A DNA stretch of 59,961 bases from Hyphomonadaceae bacterium (GCA_016714495.1 JADKDU010000016.1:1-59961), one strand, 5' to 3'. Positions 1 to 9,483 are shown, counted from the stretch's first letter. Translations and numbers: made by a program. The notes: a model not told the origin generated them from the letters alone.

Positions 1-895
1 CTCAGAAAGACGGATGTCGTGGTGCAGCGCTCGTTCTCCAACAAACCGCCGAACGGCTTCCCGGACTTCTTCGCCAAGATCGAGCACTATGTGACGGTGA
101 TCTCGGGGCCGGCCATGGAGCTGCACGGCGCAACGCCCCTGACGAAACGGATCGACGCCGACGCGGTCGAAGGATCGGTCTTCAAATACCCGGACACTCT
201 AACCAGCCGCGCCGAAATTGCCGACCTTGCCGCCCTCCTCGCCAACGACGTGGTCGCCGTGATCGGCCTCGGCGGCACAGGTGGCTATGTGCTCGACCTG
301 CTCGTCAAAAGCCCGGTCAAGGCCATCAGGGGTTTCGACGGCGACGCCTACCACGTTCACAACGCCTATCGCTCGCCCGGCCAGCTTGACGACAGCGATC
401 TCGGTCTGGGCAAAACCGAGGGTGTTCGAGCGGCGCTATGAGTCGTTCCGCAAAGGCCTCTCGCTGCACCGAAAGTACATTGACCGCTCGTGCGCCGAAG
501 ACTTTTCCGGCGTCACTTTCTCTTTTGTCTGCGTCGACAAGGGCTCGGCGCGTGCCGAAATATTCGACTTGTTGATCAGCCTCAACATCCCCTTCATCGA
601 CGTCGGCATGGGGCTCGACCGCAAGCAGGGCGGCCTGTCAGGCCAGGTCCGCACGACCTACTACGCGCCGGAGACGGCGGCGGCGGTCCGGGACAAGCAA
701 CTTGCGCCACTGTCGGATGATGCGGACGACATCTATCGGAAAAACGTCCAGATCGCCGAACTCAACGCCCTCAACGCCTGCTATGCGGTGATACGATTCA
801 AGCAGCTGCGCGGGTTTTACGCGGATGGAAGCGGGGCCTACAATCTGCTGACCGACATCGCCAATCTGAAGACGTTTTCAGAGACCGATCTATGA
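1..895 (+). pseudogene. ThiF/E1-like adenylyltransferase, 5'-truncated by window and frameshifted
   Basis: The frame is open from base 1, so the gene begins upstream. The E1/ThiF nucleotide-binding signature VIGLGGTGGYVLDLL and a following acidic strand (GFDGD) are visible around 260-345. The frame breaks at GGG 420-422. Dropping one G joins ...LGLGKTE to VFERRYESFRKGL and the protein then runs to the stop at 893-895. Known: this family activates the C-terminus of ubiquitin-like proteins by adenylation. The stop overlaps the start of the DUF6527 gene (ATGA), which implies translational coupling. The E2-like and ubiquitin-like partners would be to the left. One extra base in a G run may be a sequencing error rather than decay. 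Confidence 0.75.
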
Positions 896-1293
896 ACGAG
901 ATTGTCCTGCAGCGCGTCGTCGCAATGCCGCGCGTGCTCGCGCCAGGAATCCTCTATGTCTCCGACGAGTTCGGTGTCGCCGGCCATCTGTGCGCCTGCG
1001 GGTGCGGGAACAAGGTCATCGTTCCGCTCGGCCCGGTGGAGTGGACGTTCACGGAACGGGGTGGAAGGCCATCGCTCCGCCCCTCGATCGGCAACTGGCA
1101 ACTTCCTTGTCGATCGCACTATGTGATTCGCGATGGCCAAATCGTCTGGGCCGGGAACTGGACCGAAGCGCAGGTACTGTCGGGACGTCGAGCCGAAGAG
1201 AAGCGGAGACACGAATACTATGCCGCCCGCGACCGGCAACGCTCACTTTTGTCGCGTCTGTGGAGATGGATTGCCCGGCGCTTCGGCGGCTGA
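892..1293 (+). CDS. DUF6527 family protein
   Basis: A protein of 133 residues starting with the ATG that overlaps the ThiF-like stop. It carries the metal-site-like pattern of this family: HLCACGCGNKV early, then PSIGNWQLPCRSHYVI (Cys-x-Ser-His-Tyr) in the middle, and an Arg-rich C-terminus. Known: DUF6527 proteins are encoded beside ThiF/E1-type enzymes and multi-ubiquitin-like proteins in bacterial conjugation cassettes; their biochemical role is not settled. Inferred: the last gene of a ubiquitin-like conjugation, possibly defence-related, cassette at the edge of the conjugative element. The gene looks intact. Confidence 0.75.
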   Translation: MNEIVLQRVVAMPRVLAPGILYVSDEFGVAGHLCACGCGNKVIVPLGPVEWTFTERGGRPSLRPSIGNWQLPCRSHYVIRDGQIVWAGNWTEAQVLSGRRAEEKRRHEYYAARDRQRSLLSRLWRWIARRFGG

Positions 1294-1373
1294 TCGCTTT
1301 AGCGGTTCTCTTTGAGCTTGACTTAGTCCTGCGGCACGCTTTCTGACGTCAAGGCAATCGCCCCGCCAAGTTC

Positions 1374-2633
1374 TCAGAATCCTATTCGTCGCGTGACGAT
1401 AATCGAGATCCGGGTGCCCGCTCCAACCCGTATTGTCGGCGGTATGGCAAGCCCCCGATCGACAACCCGGTTGGTCACGCCGCCCGCGCTGCGCTGAACG
1501 CCATCCGCAATGGCCGCATCAACAGGATCGCGCGAGATTGCGCCTATCCCATTGTAGGTGAGTTGCGGCTCCTCCGTTGTCGCCACGCCTACATTGATCG
1601 TCGTCCCGAGAGCTGCCGCGCCGAACACATCGCCCCAATGGTTGTCGACCTCGCCTTTGACCCCAGCTGCGCCTGAAGGGTCGGCTCCAACTTCATCAAG
1701 CGCCACTTCATCGCCATCCGGCATGATCAGCCGCGACCAGATGATCGCGACACGGCTCTGGCCGTAGCGGCTGGACGATCTGTACTCGCCCATCAGCCGC
1801 GCGCCCTGCGGGATAAGTGCGATGCGGCCAGTCGCGCTGTCGTAGATGGTCTGCGTCACCTGCGCGATGACCGGCCCGGGAGACTCTGAGTTCAGGTCCG
1901 TGATCAGGCTCGCAGAAATGACCGTCCCTGGGAACAGCACACGATCGTTGTAGGTAGCGCTTGCGGGCTGGTCGCGATCCTGAGGCGCCACTGCCGTGAG
2001 GGGAGAGCGCTGCGGCGTCTGGTATGCGATCGGTTGCGCTGACGCTGTGTCGACCTCGCGCGGTTCATCCCGCAGCGCGAAGAAAATCCCCGACCTGTCC
2101 GCCGCTGCGGCTTCCGCGATCGCAGGATCAAGCGCCTCAGGCGGCGCATAGGCTGCAGGCGTGCTCCAGTCATTGCTGTAGGCCGGCATGTCACCCGGTA
2201 CTGGTTGTGCCTGCGCAAACGCCGCGATGTCGCCGGGCAGGGGCGGGCCAAGTTGTGGAGGTCCCGCCTGATCGAAGGACGCCGGCGCCCGATCTGCCTG
2301 CTGCGCTTCAAGCGCAGCCGCCTGCGCGTAGTCCGCCGGCAGGGCCTTGATGGCCCCCTGCGCCATCTCCGGGCGCGCTGGATCAGACATCATCGGCTTA
2401 GTAGTCGCGGGCTTTGTGGACTGATTGCTGGAGAACGCGCCTGACGCCAGTAACAACACGACCGCAACGCCGCCGCCGGCAGCGGTGAGGATAGCTGGCT
2501 TGTTGAGCCCACGTGCGCCCGGAGCCTTCACACGGATCGCATCAAGCTGTGCCGGTTCAGTGGGGCTGGCAGGCTCCTGCGGCGGCGGCTCATCGGCGCC
2601 AGCATCAGGACGGGGCGGGAGACCATCAGCCAT
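1374..2633 (-). CDS. trbI: TrbI/VirB10-type core-complex protein
   Basis: A 419-residue inner-membrane-anchored scaffold of the type IV secretion channel. The N-terminus is cytoplasmic and Pro/Ala-rich, with one membrane helix near residues 47-66, a long Pro/Gln-rich periplasmic linker, and a conserved C-terminal TrbI/VirB10 domain (LFPGTVISASLITDLNSESP onward to IIVTRRIGF). The start was set at 2633 because GGAGG lies six bases upstream; an ATG at 2645 is also in frame. It overlaps the trbG stop by a few bases and is the last gene of the operon. The linker is low complexity, as usual for the family. Confidence 0.93.
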   Translation of the reverse strand: MADGLPPRPDAGADEPPPQEPASPTEPAQLDAIRVKAPGARGLNKPAILTAAGGGVAVVLLLASGAFSSNQSTKPATTKPMMSDPARPEMAQGAIKALPADYAQAAALEAQQADRAPASFDQAGPPQLGPPLPGDIAAFAQAQPVPGDMPAYSNDWSTPAAYAPPEALDPAIAEAAAADRSGIFFALRDEPREVDTASAQPIAYQTPQRSPLTAVAPQDRDQPASATYNDRVLFPGTVISASLITDLNSESPGPVIAQVTQTIYDSATGRIALIPQGARLMGEYRSSSRYGQSRVAIIWSRLIMPDGDEVALDEVGADPSGAAGVKGEVDNHWGDVFGAAALGTTINVGVATTEEPQLTYNGIGAISRDPVDAAIADGVQRSAGGVTNRVVDRGLAIPPTIRVGAGTRISIIVTRRIGF

Positions 2634-3474
2634 TGGGGCCTCCATTCGTGTTCACCGCAGCGATTGGCGTCTGCCGGATGATCACGACCCTCTTCTGCGT
2701 CCAGCCGGAGCCAAGACGAAGCTCCGCCTTTTTGAACAGGCGATCGACGATGTAGTACTTGCCGCGGATGCGGTAGTTCACGGCTTCAAGGCCTTCATCC
2801 CCGATCACCGACAGCGGCGGGGCCTCGATCAGGTTGTCCGGCATCTCGATATAGACCTGTTTCCCATCATCGAACGCCGACAGCGGGCGCCAGTCCGGCT
2901 TGTCGCCATCGATGCGGTAGCGAAGGTTGAGCGTCTCCGGCGTGAACACGGGCGAGGGCGGAGGAGCGGCTGCAGCCGGCGGTGGAGCAGGCGGCTGGCT
3001 GGTCGCCAGCGTCATCTCGACCGGATAGCGCCAGGCGACAGACGCCATGGCGGCGCTGGACGTGCTCTTGAGGTCGACATGATAGACGCGCCGGTCCGTC
3101 ATGATGACGAGGTTGGTCGCAAGGTTGGCGGCATTCGGTTTGACGAGGATGTGGGACTGGATGTTGCCCGCAATGCCGGACTGCGCGTCGCCAACGATCC
3201 ATCTTGTCGTATCGCCCGCAGAGACGGACAGCAGGGTCTCGCCGGGCTCGAGCGCGATGTCGGTGATCCGCTGCGGCGAGGCTTGGACCGCGTAGAGGGC
3301 GCCCCGCTCATAGGCGAACTCATGCAGGGCGCCGACGAGCGATGCATCGCCGGGGCCGCGTGTTGCCGCCTTCATTGCTGGCGGAGATCGAAGCGGCGCG
3401 TTGGGTTGCGCCAGCGCGGGTGAAGCGAGCATGAGCGTGGCAAGGCAGGCGGAGACGAGAAGAGGGCGTGTCAT
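2626..3474 (-). CDS. trbG: TrbG/VirB9-type conjugal transfer protein
   Basis: A 282-residue periplasmic/outer-membrane core-complex subunit. There is a clear signal peptide (residues 1-22, ending SPALAQ), an N-terminal beta-rich domain, a Pro/Ala linker near residues 180-200, and a C-terminal VirB9 domain (LNLRYRIDGDKPDWRPLSAFDDG). Known: VirB9 proteins pair with VirB7/VirB10 to form the outer-membrane core. It overlaps trbF (ATGA at 3471-3474) and trbI. No separate trbH-like lipoprotein gene is seen in this operon. Confidence 0.93.
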   Translation of the reverse strand: MTRPLLVSACLATLMLASPALAQPNAPLRSPPAMKAATRGPGDASLVGALHEFAYERGALYAVQASPQRITDIALEPGETLLSVSAGDTTRWIVGDAQSGIAGNIQSHILVKPNAANLATNLVIMTDRRVYHVDLKSTSSAAMASVAWRYPVEMTLATSQPPAPPPAAAAPPPSPVFTPETLNLRYRIDGDKPDWRPLSAFDDGKQVYIEMPDNLIEAPPLSVIGDEGLEAVNYRIRGKYYIVDRLFKKAELRLGSGWTQKRVVIIRQTPIAAVNTNGGPNG

Positions 3475-4172
3475 TGCTGGAGATCCCGTGACCAGTTGAA
3501 GGCGTGGACGTAAAGACCGAGCGGATTCTTCGCGAGCTGCTCGGGCGAGGAGGACGGCGCAATCACGATGCTGGCGACGCCGGAGTATCGCTCGACATCT
3601 ATCAGCGTGCCGCTGGCATAGGTGCTCTCGCGCCAGCGCAGCTGAAAACTGTCCGGACTTGCGCGCACGACCGAGATCACCTCGACCGCAACCGTCCGCT
3701 TGCCGACCTTGGCGAACGGATCGTCCTCCTTCGCCATGGCGTTCAGCACCTGCGCGCCGCCCTGCGTGGTCCAGTCATAGGCGCGGAGCCAGTTCTGGCG
3801 GACCACGATGGCGTCTGACGGCAACCCCCGGATCATCTCGATGAACCGCGCAAGATGCCAGGAGAGCTGGGCGTCGCTCGGCACGTAGGCCGACGTGGCG
3901 GGGCCTACGAGCCTCGCTTCGCCCGTCTCGTTTGCTTCGATCACGAACGGAACGGCTGCGGGGCGCAGGGCCAGCACCACGACGCCTGCCGCCATCGCGC
4001 CTGCAAGTGCAAGGCTTGCGAACGCTGCTGTCCGCCAGGTGCGGGCATGGGCAAGCGATGAGCCCATGCGGTTGTCCCAGAGCTGCTGGGCCTGCCGGTA
4101 GGGCGTGTCGGGTTCGGGTGTCCGGCCAAGACGCGAGGATCGCCCCCGGCCAGACGAGGTTGCGGTGAACAT
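3471..4172 (-). CDS. trbF: TrbF/VirB8-type conjugal transfer protein
   Basis: A 233-residue bitopic inner-membrane protein: a basic N-terminal tail, one membrane helix (about residues 50-70) and a periplasmic NTF2-like VirB8 domain with the family motifs HLARFIEMIRGLPSDAIVVR and NPLGLYVHAFNWSRDL. Known: VirB8 nucleates assembly between the inner-membrane ATPases and the periplasmic core. It starts 4 bp after the trbL stop and overlaps trbG, so all three are one transcript. Confidence 0.93.
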   Translation of the reverse strand: MFTATSSGRGRSSRLGRTPEPDTPYRQAQQLWDNRMGSSLAHARTWRTAAFASLALAGAMAAGVVVLALRPAAVPFVIEANETGEARLVGPATSAYVPSDAQLSWHLARFIEMIRGLPSDAIVVRQNWLRAYDWTTQGGAQVLNAMAKEDDPFAKVGKRTVAVEVISVVRASPDSFQLRWRESTYASGTLIDVERYSGVASIVIAPSSSPEQLAKNPLGLYVHAFNWSRDLQQ

Positions 4173-4176
4173 GGTT

Positions 4177-5523
4177 TCAGTCCCTCTGCTTGAGATTGGG
4201 GCCTTCGGACGCGCCGCCGCCGTCGCCGGCGTTCAGCGTGTGAGCGGCAACCAGCACGCCCTCACGGATCGCCTGGGTGCGCTTGAACCGGTTGGCCCAG
4301 GCGGTTGGCCAGAAGTGGAAGACGATGTTGCGGATGACGGAGATCCGGATGCGAAGGCTGATGCTGATGTGGGCGGCGGCGTGATCGCACCGGCCGCGCC
4401 AGCGACAGCGCGCTGGCCTGCCGTTCCGCGCGCTCGGAAGTGACCGGCGACGCGGCCTGCTGCTTGAGAGAGACCGCCAGCAGCCGAGGCGCCAAGTCCA
4501 ACGGCAGCATTTAGCGGCGCAGCGATGGGACCGGAGAGGCCGGTGCGCATGGCGCCCAGCGCGGTTGCAGCGCGAAGACCCCCGGCGGCGGACGCTGAGC
4601 CGTTTGCTGCCGCGCGCGTTGCGCCGACGGCAGCGCTGGCGCCGGCACGCGCAGCCGTGAACGCCCCTGCAGCAGCTCCACCGACGCCGAGCGGTTCCGG
4701 CGGCCGCGCCCGCCGAGAGCTGCGGTGCGCCGGAGACGAGGCCGGCCGCGATGCGCGGGCAGAAGATGGCGAGGCCCATCAGCGTAAGGGCGCCAAGCAC
4801 GACCGCAAAGGCCTGCTCGATGGTCATGTCATCAGGCGAGAGGGCGGTCCGCAGTGTTGCGAACATGGTCGAGCCGATGCCGATCACCACCGCGATCACC
4901 AGCACCTTGATGCCCGACGAGATGACGTTCCCCAGCACGCGTTCGGCCAGGAACGTCGTCTGCTTCCAGAACGCGAACGGCACCAGCACAAAGCCCGCCA
5001 GCGTCGTGATCTTGAACTCGACCACCAGCACGAAGAGCTGGATCGACAGGACGAAGAACGCCGCGATGACGATGATGCCGCCAAGGCAGAGCAGGATCAC
5101 CTCCGTGAGGTTGCCGAAGAACTCGATCGGACCCGGCGCAATCGTACCGATGTGATCGAAGATCGGCTGCGAGGCCGCCAGACCTTCGGCAGCCACCAGC
5201 CCGGGCTTCAGGAGATCAGCAGGGAGAAAGTAGAGGCTGCAGCATTCAGGCCCAAGCGTTGCAAAGCTGTCGAACACGATGGTCGACAGCATGGCGAAGT
5301 TGCCGAAGATGAATGCGAACGCGCCGACATAGAGCGTCTTCTTGACGAGGCTCTGCAGGATGTCGTTCTGGCCCCAGGCCCAGAACAGCGCCGCCAGCGT
5401 GACATCGATCACGATCAGGATCGCCGCCAGCGACGTCACATCCCCCGAGATCAGGCCGAAGCCTGAATCGATGTAGGTGATGAACGTGTTCAGAAACCCG
5501 TCAATGGCCGAGAAGTCGTTCAT
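4177..5523 (-). CDS. trbL: TrbL/VirB6-type polytopic membrane protein, with two apparent compensating frameshifts
   Basis: Start at 5523 (MNDFSAIDGFLNTFI). Several hydrophobic helices cover roughly residues 25-300, as expected for TrbL/VirB6, the inner-membrane channel component. After GAPQLSAGAAAGTA the reading frame becomes nonsense. The expected Ala/Gly-rich tail (GAAAGAFTAARAGASAAVG...) is in the next frame from about 4690 to 4300. The typical C-terminus (AWANRFKRTQ...GDGGGASEGPNLKQRD) then returns in the starting frame. This means one extra base near 4685-4692 and one missing near 4300. Read uncorrected, the ORF is still open but encodes a garbled segment. Either assembly error or an unusual double mutation. 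Confidence 0.85.
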   Translation of the reverse strand: MNDFSAIDGFLNTFITYIDSGFGLISGDVTSLAAILIVIDVTLAALFWAWGQNDILQSLVKKTLYVGAFAFIFGNFAMLSTIVFDSFATLGPECCSLYFLPADLLKPGLVAAEGLAASQPIFDHIGTIAPGPIEFFGNLTEVILLCLGGIIVIAAFFVLSIQLFVLVVEFKITTLAGFVLVPFAFWKQTTFLAERVLGNVISSGIKVLVIAVVIGIGSTMFATLRTALSPDDMTIEQAFAVVLGALTLMGLAIFCPRIAAGLVSGAPQLSAGAAAGTARRRWSCCRGVHGCACRRQRCRRRNARGSKRLSVRRRGSSRCNRAGRHAHRPLRSHRCAAKCCRWTWRLGCWRSLSSSRPRRRSLPSARNGRPARCRWRGRCDHAAAHISISLRIRISVIRNIVFHFWPTAWANRFKRTQAIREGVLVAAHTLNAGDGGGASEGPNLKQRD

Positions 5524-5581
5524 GGCGCGTGGCTCTGAGCGGGCATGGGCTGCGCGTCTGGGGTGGCGTGGATCTGCGGTC

Positions 5582-6322
5582 TCAGGGCCAGGGCGGCGCT
5601 TCGGGATGCGCCGTGCGCGCGCCGCCGAAGAAGTGCGCATGCTGGGCGCGCGCCTGAGCGAGCACTTCCATCTCGCGAGCGCGCTCCAGCGCCTCGGCGC
5701 GTGATTGCGCCACCAGCAACGCCTGCAGCCGCATCGCCTGCTGGGCCTGCAGCGACAGGATCTCGTTGGTGGCCTGCTGCGCCGACAGCGCGCCGGTCGC
5801 GCTGGCGCTTGCATCAGCGAGTGCGCTCAGGATGCGCTGGTCATTCCTGAGTTGCTCGGTCGTCTGCGCCTGCAGGAGCAGGGAGGACTGCAGCGCGGAG
5901 CGGGCATTGTCCATCTGCTGGGCCGCCGACCGCGCGCGGCTCGCGATATCCGTGTTGCGATAATCGCCCGTATAGAGCGTCTCGAGCGCTGTCCGCGTCT
6001 CGTTCACCTTGAGCGCCAGCCCGCGCGCCGCATTGATGAGCTGGTCCAGCTGATCGAGCTGGCTCATGAGCTCCGGCGCAAAGGTGCGCCCGAGGCTGGT
6101 GAGGTTCCGCGCGTCATTCTCCAGCTGCCGGATCTGGTTGGTGATCTGCAGGACCTGGTTGCGGATCTGCTCCAGCGCCCGCGTCGCGCTGAGCGCGTTC
6201 TGGATCAGGTTGGTCGGGTCGAAGACGGTGAGCTGCGCCTGGGCGGCTGGCTGGAGCGGAGAGATGATGGCCACGGAGGCAAGCATCAGGCGGAAGATGC
6301 GGGCAAGTGTCGGCCGGTACAT
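5582..6322 (-). CDS. trbJ: TrbJ/VirB5-like conjugal transfer protein
   Basis: A 246-residue secreted protein. The signal peptide is residues 1-29 (ending PAAQAQ), followed by the TrbJ opening TVFDPTNLIQNALSATRALEQI and a long helical, Gln-rich coiled coil. Known: TrbJ/VirB5 proteins are minor pilus or pilus-assembly components exported to the periplasm. Its start overlaps the trbE stop at 6322 and it lies 58 bp upstream of trbL. The trbK entry-exclusion lipoprotein often found at this place is missing. Confidence 0.9.
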   Translation of the reverse strand: MYRPTLARIFRLMLASVAIISPLQPAAQAQLTVFDPTNLIQNALSATRALEQIRNQVLQITNQIRQLENDARNLTSLGRTFAPELMSQLDQLDQLINAARGLALKVNETRTALETLYTGDYRNTDIASRARSAAQQMDNARSALQSSLLLQAQTTEQLRNDQRILSALADASASATGALSAQQATNEILSLQAQQAMRLQALLVAQSRAEALERAREMEVLAQARAQHAHFFGGARTAHPEAPPWP

Positions 6323-8835
6323 CAGACAGTCTCCAGTGTGCGGTGGGAGGAAGTGGCGGTGTTGCGTTCAGGCGCATCGATTGCGTCGAGCACCCAGCCG
6401 AGCTGGCGGGCGCGCAGGAACCTGCGCCAGAACGGTGTTGACGAGGCTTGCCGCTCGAGGGCTGCGATCGTGGCGCGGGCGTCGGGGTCGGAGGCCGTGC
6501 AGAACGCCAGCGCCACGGGGCCAAGCGCCAGTTCGAACAGGCGGCGGCCCTTGGGGCTCGCATAGTAATAGTGCCGCTTGCGCTGGGCGGTTGCGATCAG
6601 GTCGATCTCGGTCTCGTTGAGCCCGAACCGCTCATAGGCCTGCCGCTGCTGCGGCTCGAACGCGCGCTCATTCGGCAGGTAGATGCGGGTCGAGCAGCTC
6701 TCGATCAGGGCCGGCGCAATGCTGCTGGTCGCAATGTCCGCCAGCGACTGGGTTGCAAACACCACTGCGACATTCTTCTTGCGCAGGGTCTTGAGCCATT
6801 CGCGGATGCGGGCCGCGAAGATCGGCGAATCCAGGAACAGCCAGGCTTCATCGAGAATGAGCAGGCTGGGGCTGCCATCGAACTGCTCTTCCAGCCTGTC
6901 GAACAGGTGGAGCAGGGCAGGCGCTGCAGCTTTGGGCCGCGCCATGATCTCTTCCATCTCGAACAGGACAAGGTCGGAGAGCGTGAGGCGGTCTTCGGCG
7001 CCATCGAACACGCCCCCCATGGCGCCCTCCTGCGTGTAAGGCTGGAGCGCTGCCTGCACGGCGGCGTTCTGGACCAGGAGCCGCAAACCCGTGAGATGTC
7101 GCTGCTCAGGCGGGGCGGACATCAGACTGCCAAGCGCCGACCAGACCGGCTCCTTGACCTCGGGCGTGTCGGCAAGTCCTTCCTGAGCCAGAAGCGTCAT
7201 CACCCAGTTGAGGGCGTCGGCGCGTCCGTTCGGGGTGTCGATGCGTGCGAGCGGCTGGAAAGCGGCGACGCCGTTGCCGCCGAGGTCGATCGCGGTCCCG
7301 CCCATGCCGAGCATGGCCGCGCGCGCCGAGCCGCCCTTGTCGAACACGAACACTTTGGAGCCGGCAAACCTGCGCCACTGCAGGGCCAGAAAAGAGAGCA
7401 GCACTGACTTGCCGGCGCCCGTGGGGCCCACAACCATGGTGTGACCGACATCGCCGACATGCAGATCCAGCCGGAATGGCGTTGATCCGTCCGTGCGCGC
7501 AACGGCAAGGGCGGGGGCATTGAGATGCCGGTTGCGGGCGTCCCCCGCCCACGCGGTCGAGAGCGGGGCGATGTGGGAGAGGTTGAGGGTCGAGACCATC
7601 GGGTGACGCACATTGGCGTAGGCGTGGCCCGCAAGGCTGGAGAGCCAGGCCTCTACTGCGTTGAGACTTTCCGCGATGGTCACAAACCCGCGCGAGGCAA
7701 TGATGCGCTCGGCATTGCGCAGTTTTTCGTCGGCCTCCTCGGGCGTCGCGCCCAGGACAACCAGCGTCGAGGTCAGGAACCCGAACCCGACCAGTTCGGA
7801 GCCCAGCTCGGCCAGGGCTTCATCGACCTCTTCGGATTTTGCGATGGCGTCGGGATTGGCGAATGTCGCCGCCTCCTTGGTCAGCATCTCCTTGATCAGC
7901 GCGCCCATCGACTTGTGCTTGGCGAACCAGAGCCGGCGCCATTTGACGAGTTCGCGCTCCGCCTCTTCGCGGCCAAGGCAGACGAACCGCGTCATCCAGC
8001 GCCAGGTCATGGCCGAGGCGCTGAGATCATCGAGCACGCCCGGATGCGTGAAGGGCGGGAACCCCTTGATCGTGAGAACGCGCAGATGCTTGCTCCCCAG
8101 CATCGGCGCGATGCCGCCCACCAGCGGGGCGTCGCAAAGCATGCCATCGAGAAAGGCCGCGCCGGCCGGGGCGCGTACGCTCGTTGGGCGCGGCGAGACC
8201 TGGCGCTTCAGGTAGGACAGCGTCTCGTCATCGCTGAGCGCGTGGAACTCGGCGACGACGCCTTCGAACATGCCGAACGCATGCGCGACGCTGCGCTGGA
8301 AGGTCTCCAGCGCTTCGCGGGCGACACGACGGTCGAGCCCTTGCTCTTGCCGCTGACGCGTCTGGCGGGTCCTGCCTGGGGGCGGGAGCTGCGCCGCCTT
8401 CTTCTGGTCGATCTCGAAGAAGAATGCCGACGCCTTTGCATGGGCATCCGCTGGAGGCGTCCATTGCAGGGTGAGGTGATGGACCGTCTCGAACTGCGCG
8501 CCCGCCTGTTCGAACTGGGCGGCGCGCTCCGAGTCGATCAGGCGCGAGAGATCATCCTCGAACGCGCCATCGGGATAGTCCGTGATCTCGCGGCGATCCG
8601 CTTCGATATAGACGGCCCAGCCATGGCCCAGCCGCCGGAACACATTGTTGGCGCGCGCCGTGAACGCGACCAGCTCTTCCGGTGTGGAGGAGCGAACATC
8701 AGGTCCGCGGAACCGCGCTGTCGCCTGGAAGGAGCCGTCCTTGTTGAGGACAATGCCGGGCGCAACCAGCATCGCCCAGGGGAGATAATCCTCAAGGCGG
8801 TTGGGCGTGTGGGCGTAAGGGGCAAGCGAGAACAT
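6322..8835 (-). CDS. trbE: TrbE/VirB4-type conjugation ATPase
   Basis: An 837-residue cytoplasmic ATPase that powers pilus biogenesis and substrate transfer. It has an N-terminal CagE/TrbE-VirB domain (about residues 180-390), a Walker A motif VVGPTGAGKSVLLSFL, and a Walker B SLLILDEAWLFLDSP in the C-terminal half, followed by the FATQSLADI motif typical of VirB4. Length matches the family. The stop overlaps trbJ; the gap to trbD is 35 bp. Confidence 0.95.
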   Translation of the reverse strand: MFSLAPYAHTPNRLEDYLPWAMLVAPGIVLNKDGSFQATARFRGPDVRSSTPEELVAFTARANNVFRRLGHGWAVYIEADRREITDYPDGAFEDDLSRLIDSERAAQFEQAGAQFETVHHLTLQWTPPADAHAKASAFFFEIDQKKAAQLPPPGRTRQTRQRQEQGLDRRVAREALETFQRSVAHAFGMFEGVVAEFHALSDDETLSYLKRQVSPRPTSVRAPAGAAFLDGMLCDAPLVGGIAPMLGSKHLRVLTIKGFPPFTHPGVLDDLSASAMTWRWMTRFVCLGREEAERELVKWRRLWFAKHKSMGALIKEMLTKEAATFANPDAIAKSEEVDEALAELGSELVGFGFLTSTLVVLGATPEEADEKLRNAERIIASRGFVTIAESLNAVEAWLSSLAGHAYANVRHPMVSTLNLSHIAPLSTAWAGDARNRHLNAPALAVARTDGSTPFRLDLHVGDVGHTMVVGPTGAGKSVLLSFLALQWRRFAGSKVFVFDKGGSARAAMLGMGGTAIDLGGNGVAAFQPLARIDTPNGRADALNWVMTLLAQEGLADTPEVKEPVWSALGSLMSAPPEQRHLTGLRLLVQNAAVQAALQPYTQEGAMGGVFDGAEDRLTLSDLVLFEMEEIMARPKAAAPALLHLFDRLEEQFDGSPSLLILDEAWLFLDSPIFAARIREWLKTLRKKNVAVVFATQSLADIATSSIAPALIESCSTRIYLPNERAFEPQQRQAYERFGLNETEIDLIATAQRKRHYYYASPKGRRLFELALGPVALAFCTASDPDARATIAALERQASSTPFWRRFLRARQLGWVLDAIDAPERNTATSSHRTLETV

Positions 8836-8870
8836 GTTCAGATCCGTTGGGTGCGAAGACGTGGGAAGCG

Positions 8871-9137
8871 TCAGGTCTCGAGGCGATTTGGGATGCGCAT
8901 GGCGCGGCTCATCACTTCGACCGCGTCGGGATCGCGCCGGGCGAGGAAGACGCCGAGCACATGCCCCGCGATGCCCAGGATGAGCCCGGGGAGGAGGGCT
9001 CCGGCAAAGGCGACGATGGCCGCCAGCGTGCCGTTGAGGATGGCGTAGGACCGGGGAGCGCCGCCCATGAGGAGGGGAGCGGTCAAAGCCTGCCGGACGG
9101 GCGCCACAAATCCTGGAACATCGCGGGGGTCGCGCAT
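8871..9137 (-). CDS. trbD: TrbD/VirB3-type conjugal transfer protein
   Basis: An 88-residue membrane protein, start taken at MRDPRDVPGFVAPVRQAL because the upstream extension of the frame is unrelated shadow sequence. Two closely spaced hydrophobic stretches (SYAILNGTLAAIVAFAGALL and LILGIAGHVLGVFLA) fit VirB3/TrbD. Known: VirB3 works with VirB4 at the inner membrane. Placed between trbC and trbE as in standard trb operons. Confidence 0.9.
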   Translation of the reverse strand: MRDPRDVPGFVAPVRQALTAPLLMGGAPRSYAILNGTLAAIVAFAGALLPGLILGIAGHVLGVFLARRDPDAVEVMSRAMRIPNRLET

Positions 9138-9150
9138 CAGAGCTTCTCCT

Positions 9151-9483
9151 CTACGGAATAACCGCACCGCCGCCGCCAACCAGCGGCAGGAAGAAGCTCG
9201 CCGCAGCGAACGCGATGGCGAGACCGAACAGGATCTGCAGCAGCTTCTTGAAGCCCTGGCCGACATCGCCGAACGCCAGCGTGAGACCGGTCGCCACGAT
9301 GATCAGGATGGCGACGATCCGCGCGACCGGGCCGGTGATGGAATCGAGCACCGCGGTCAGCGGCCCTTCCCACGGCATGCCGCCGCCGGCGGTCGCAGCA
9401 TGCGCGGCCCCGCTGATGAGGACGGCGGTGGCGCCGAGGGTTGCTGCGCGCACGATTGCGCGCAGCGTCTTGGTCAGTCTCAT
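9151..9483 (-). CDS. trbC: TrbC/VirB2-type pilin
   Basis: A 110-residue prepilin. It has an N-terminal export signal, a cleavage region near ...SGAAHAATAGGGMPWEGPL, then two hydrophobic helices (VARIVAILIIVATGLTLAFG and a second near AIAFAAASFFLP) separated by a short basic loop, the standard TrbC topology. Known: TrbC is cleaved and in P-type systems cyclised by the TraF peptidase to build the conjugative pilus; a traF is present at 14325. It overlaps trbB by 4 bp. Confidence 0.92.
   Translation of the reverse strand: MRLTKTLRAIVRAATLGATAVLISGAAHAATAGGGMPWEGPLTAVLDSITGPVARIVAILIIVATGLTLAFGDVGQGFKKLLQILFGLAIAFAAASFFLPLVGGGGAVIP

Noticed and set aside
4177..5814. A single 545-residue protein for the trbL frame as read
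   Set aside because: The first 97 residues are the shadow of trbJ and the Arg/Cys-rich stretch after residue 360 is out-of-frame. Family-like sequence starts at 5523 and switches frame twice.
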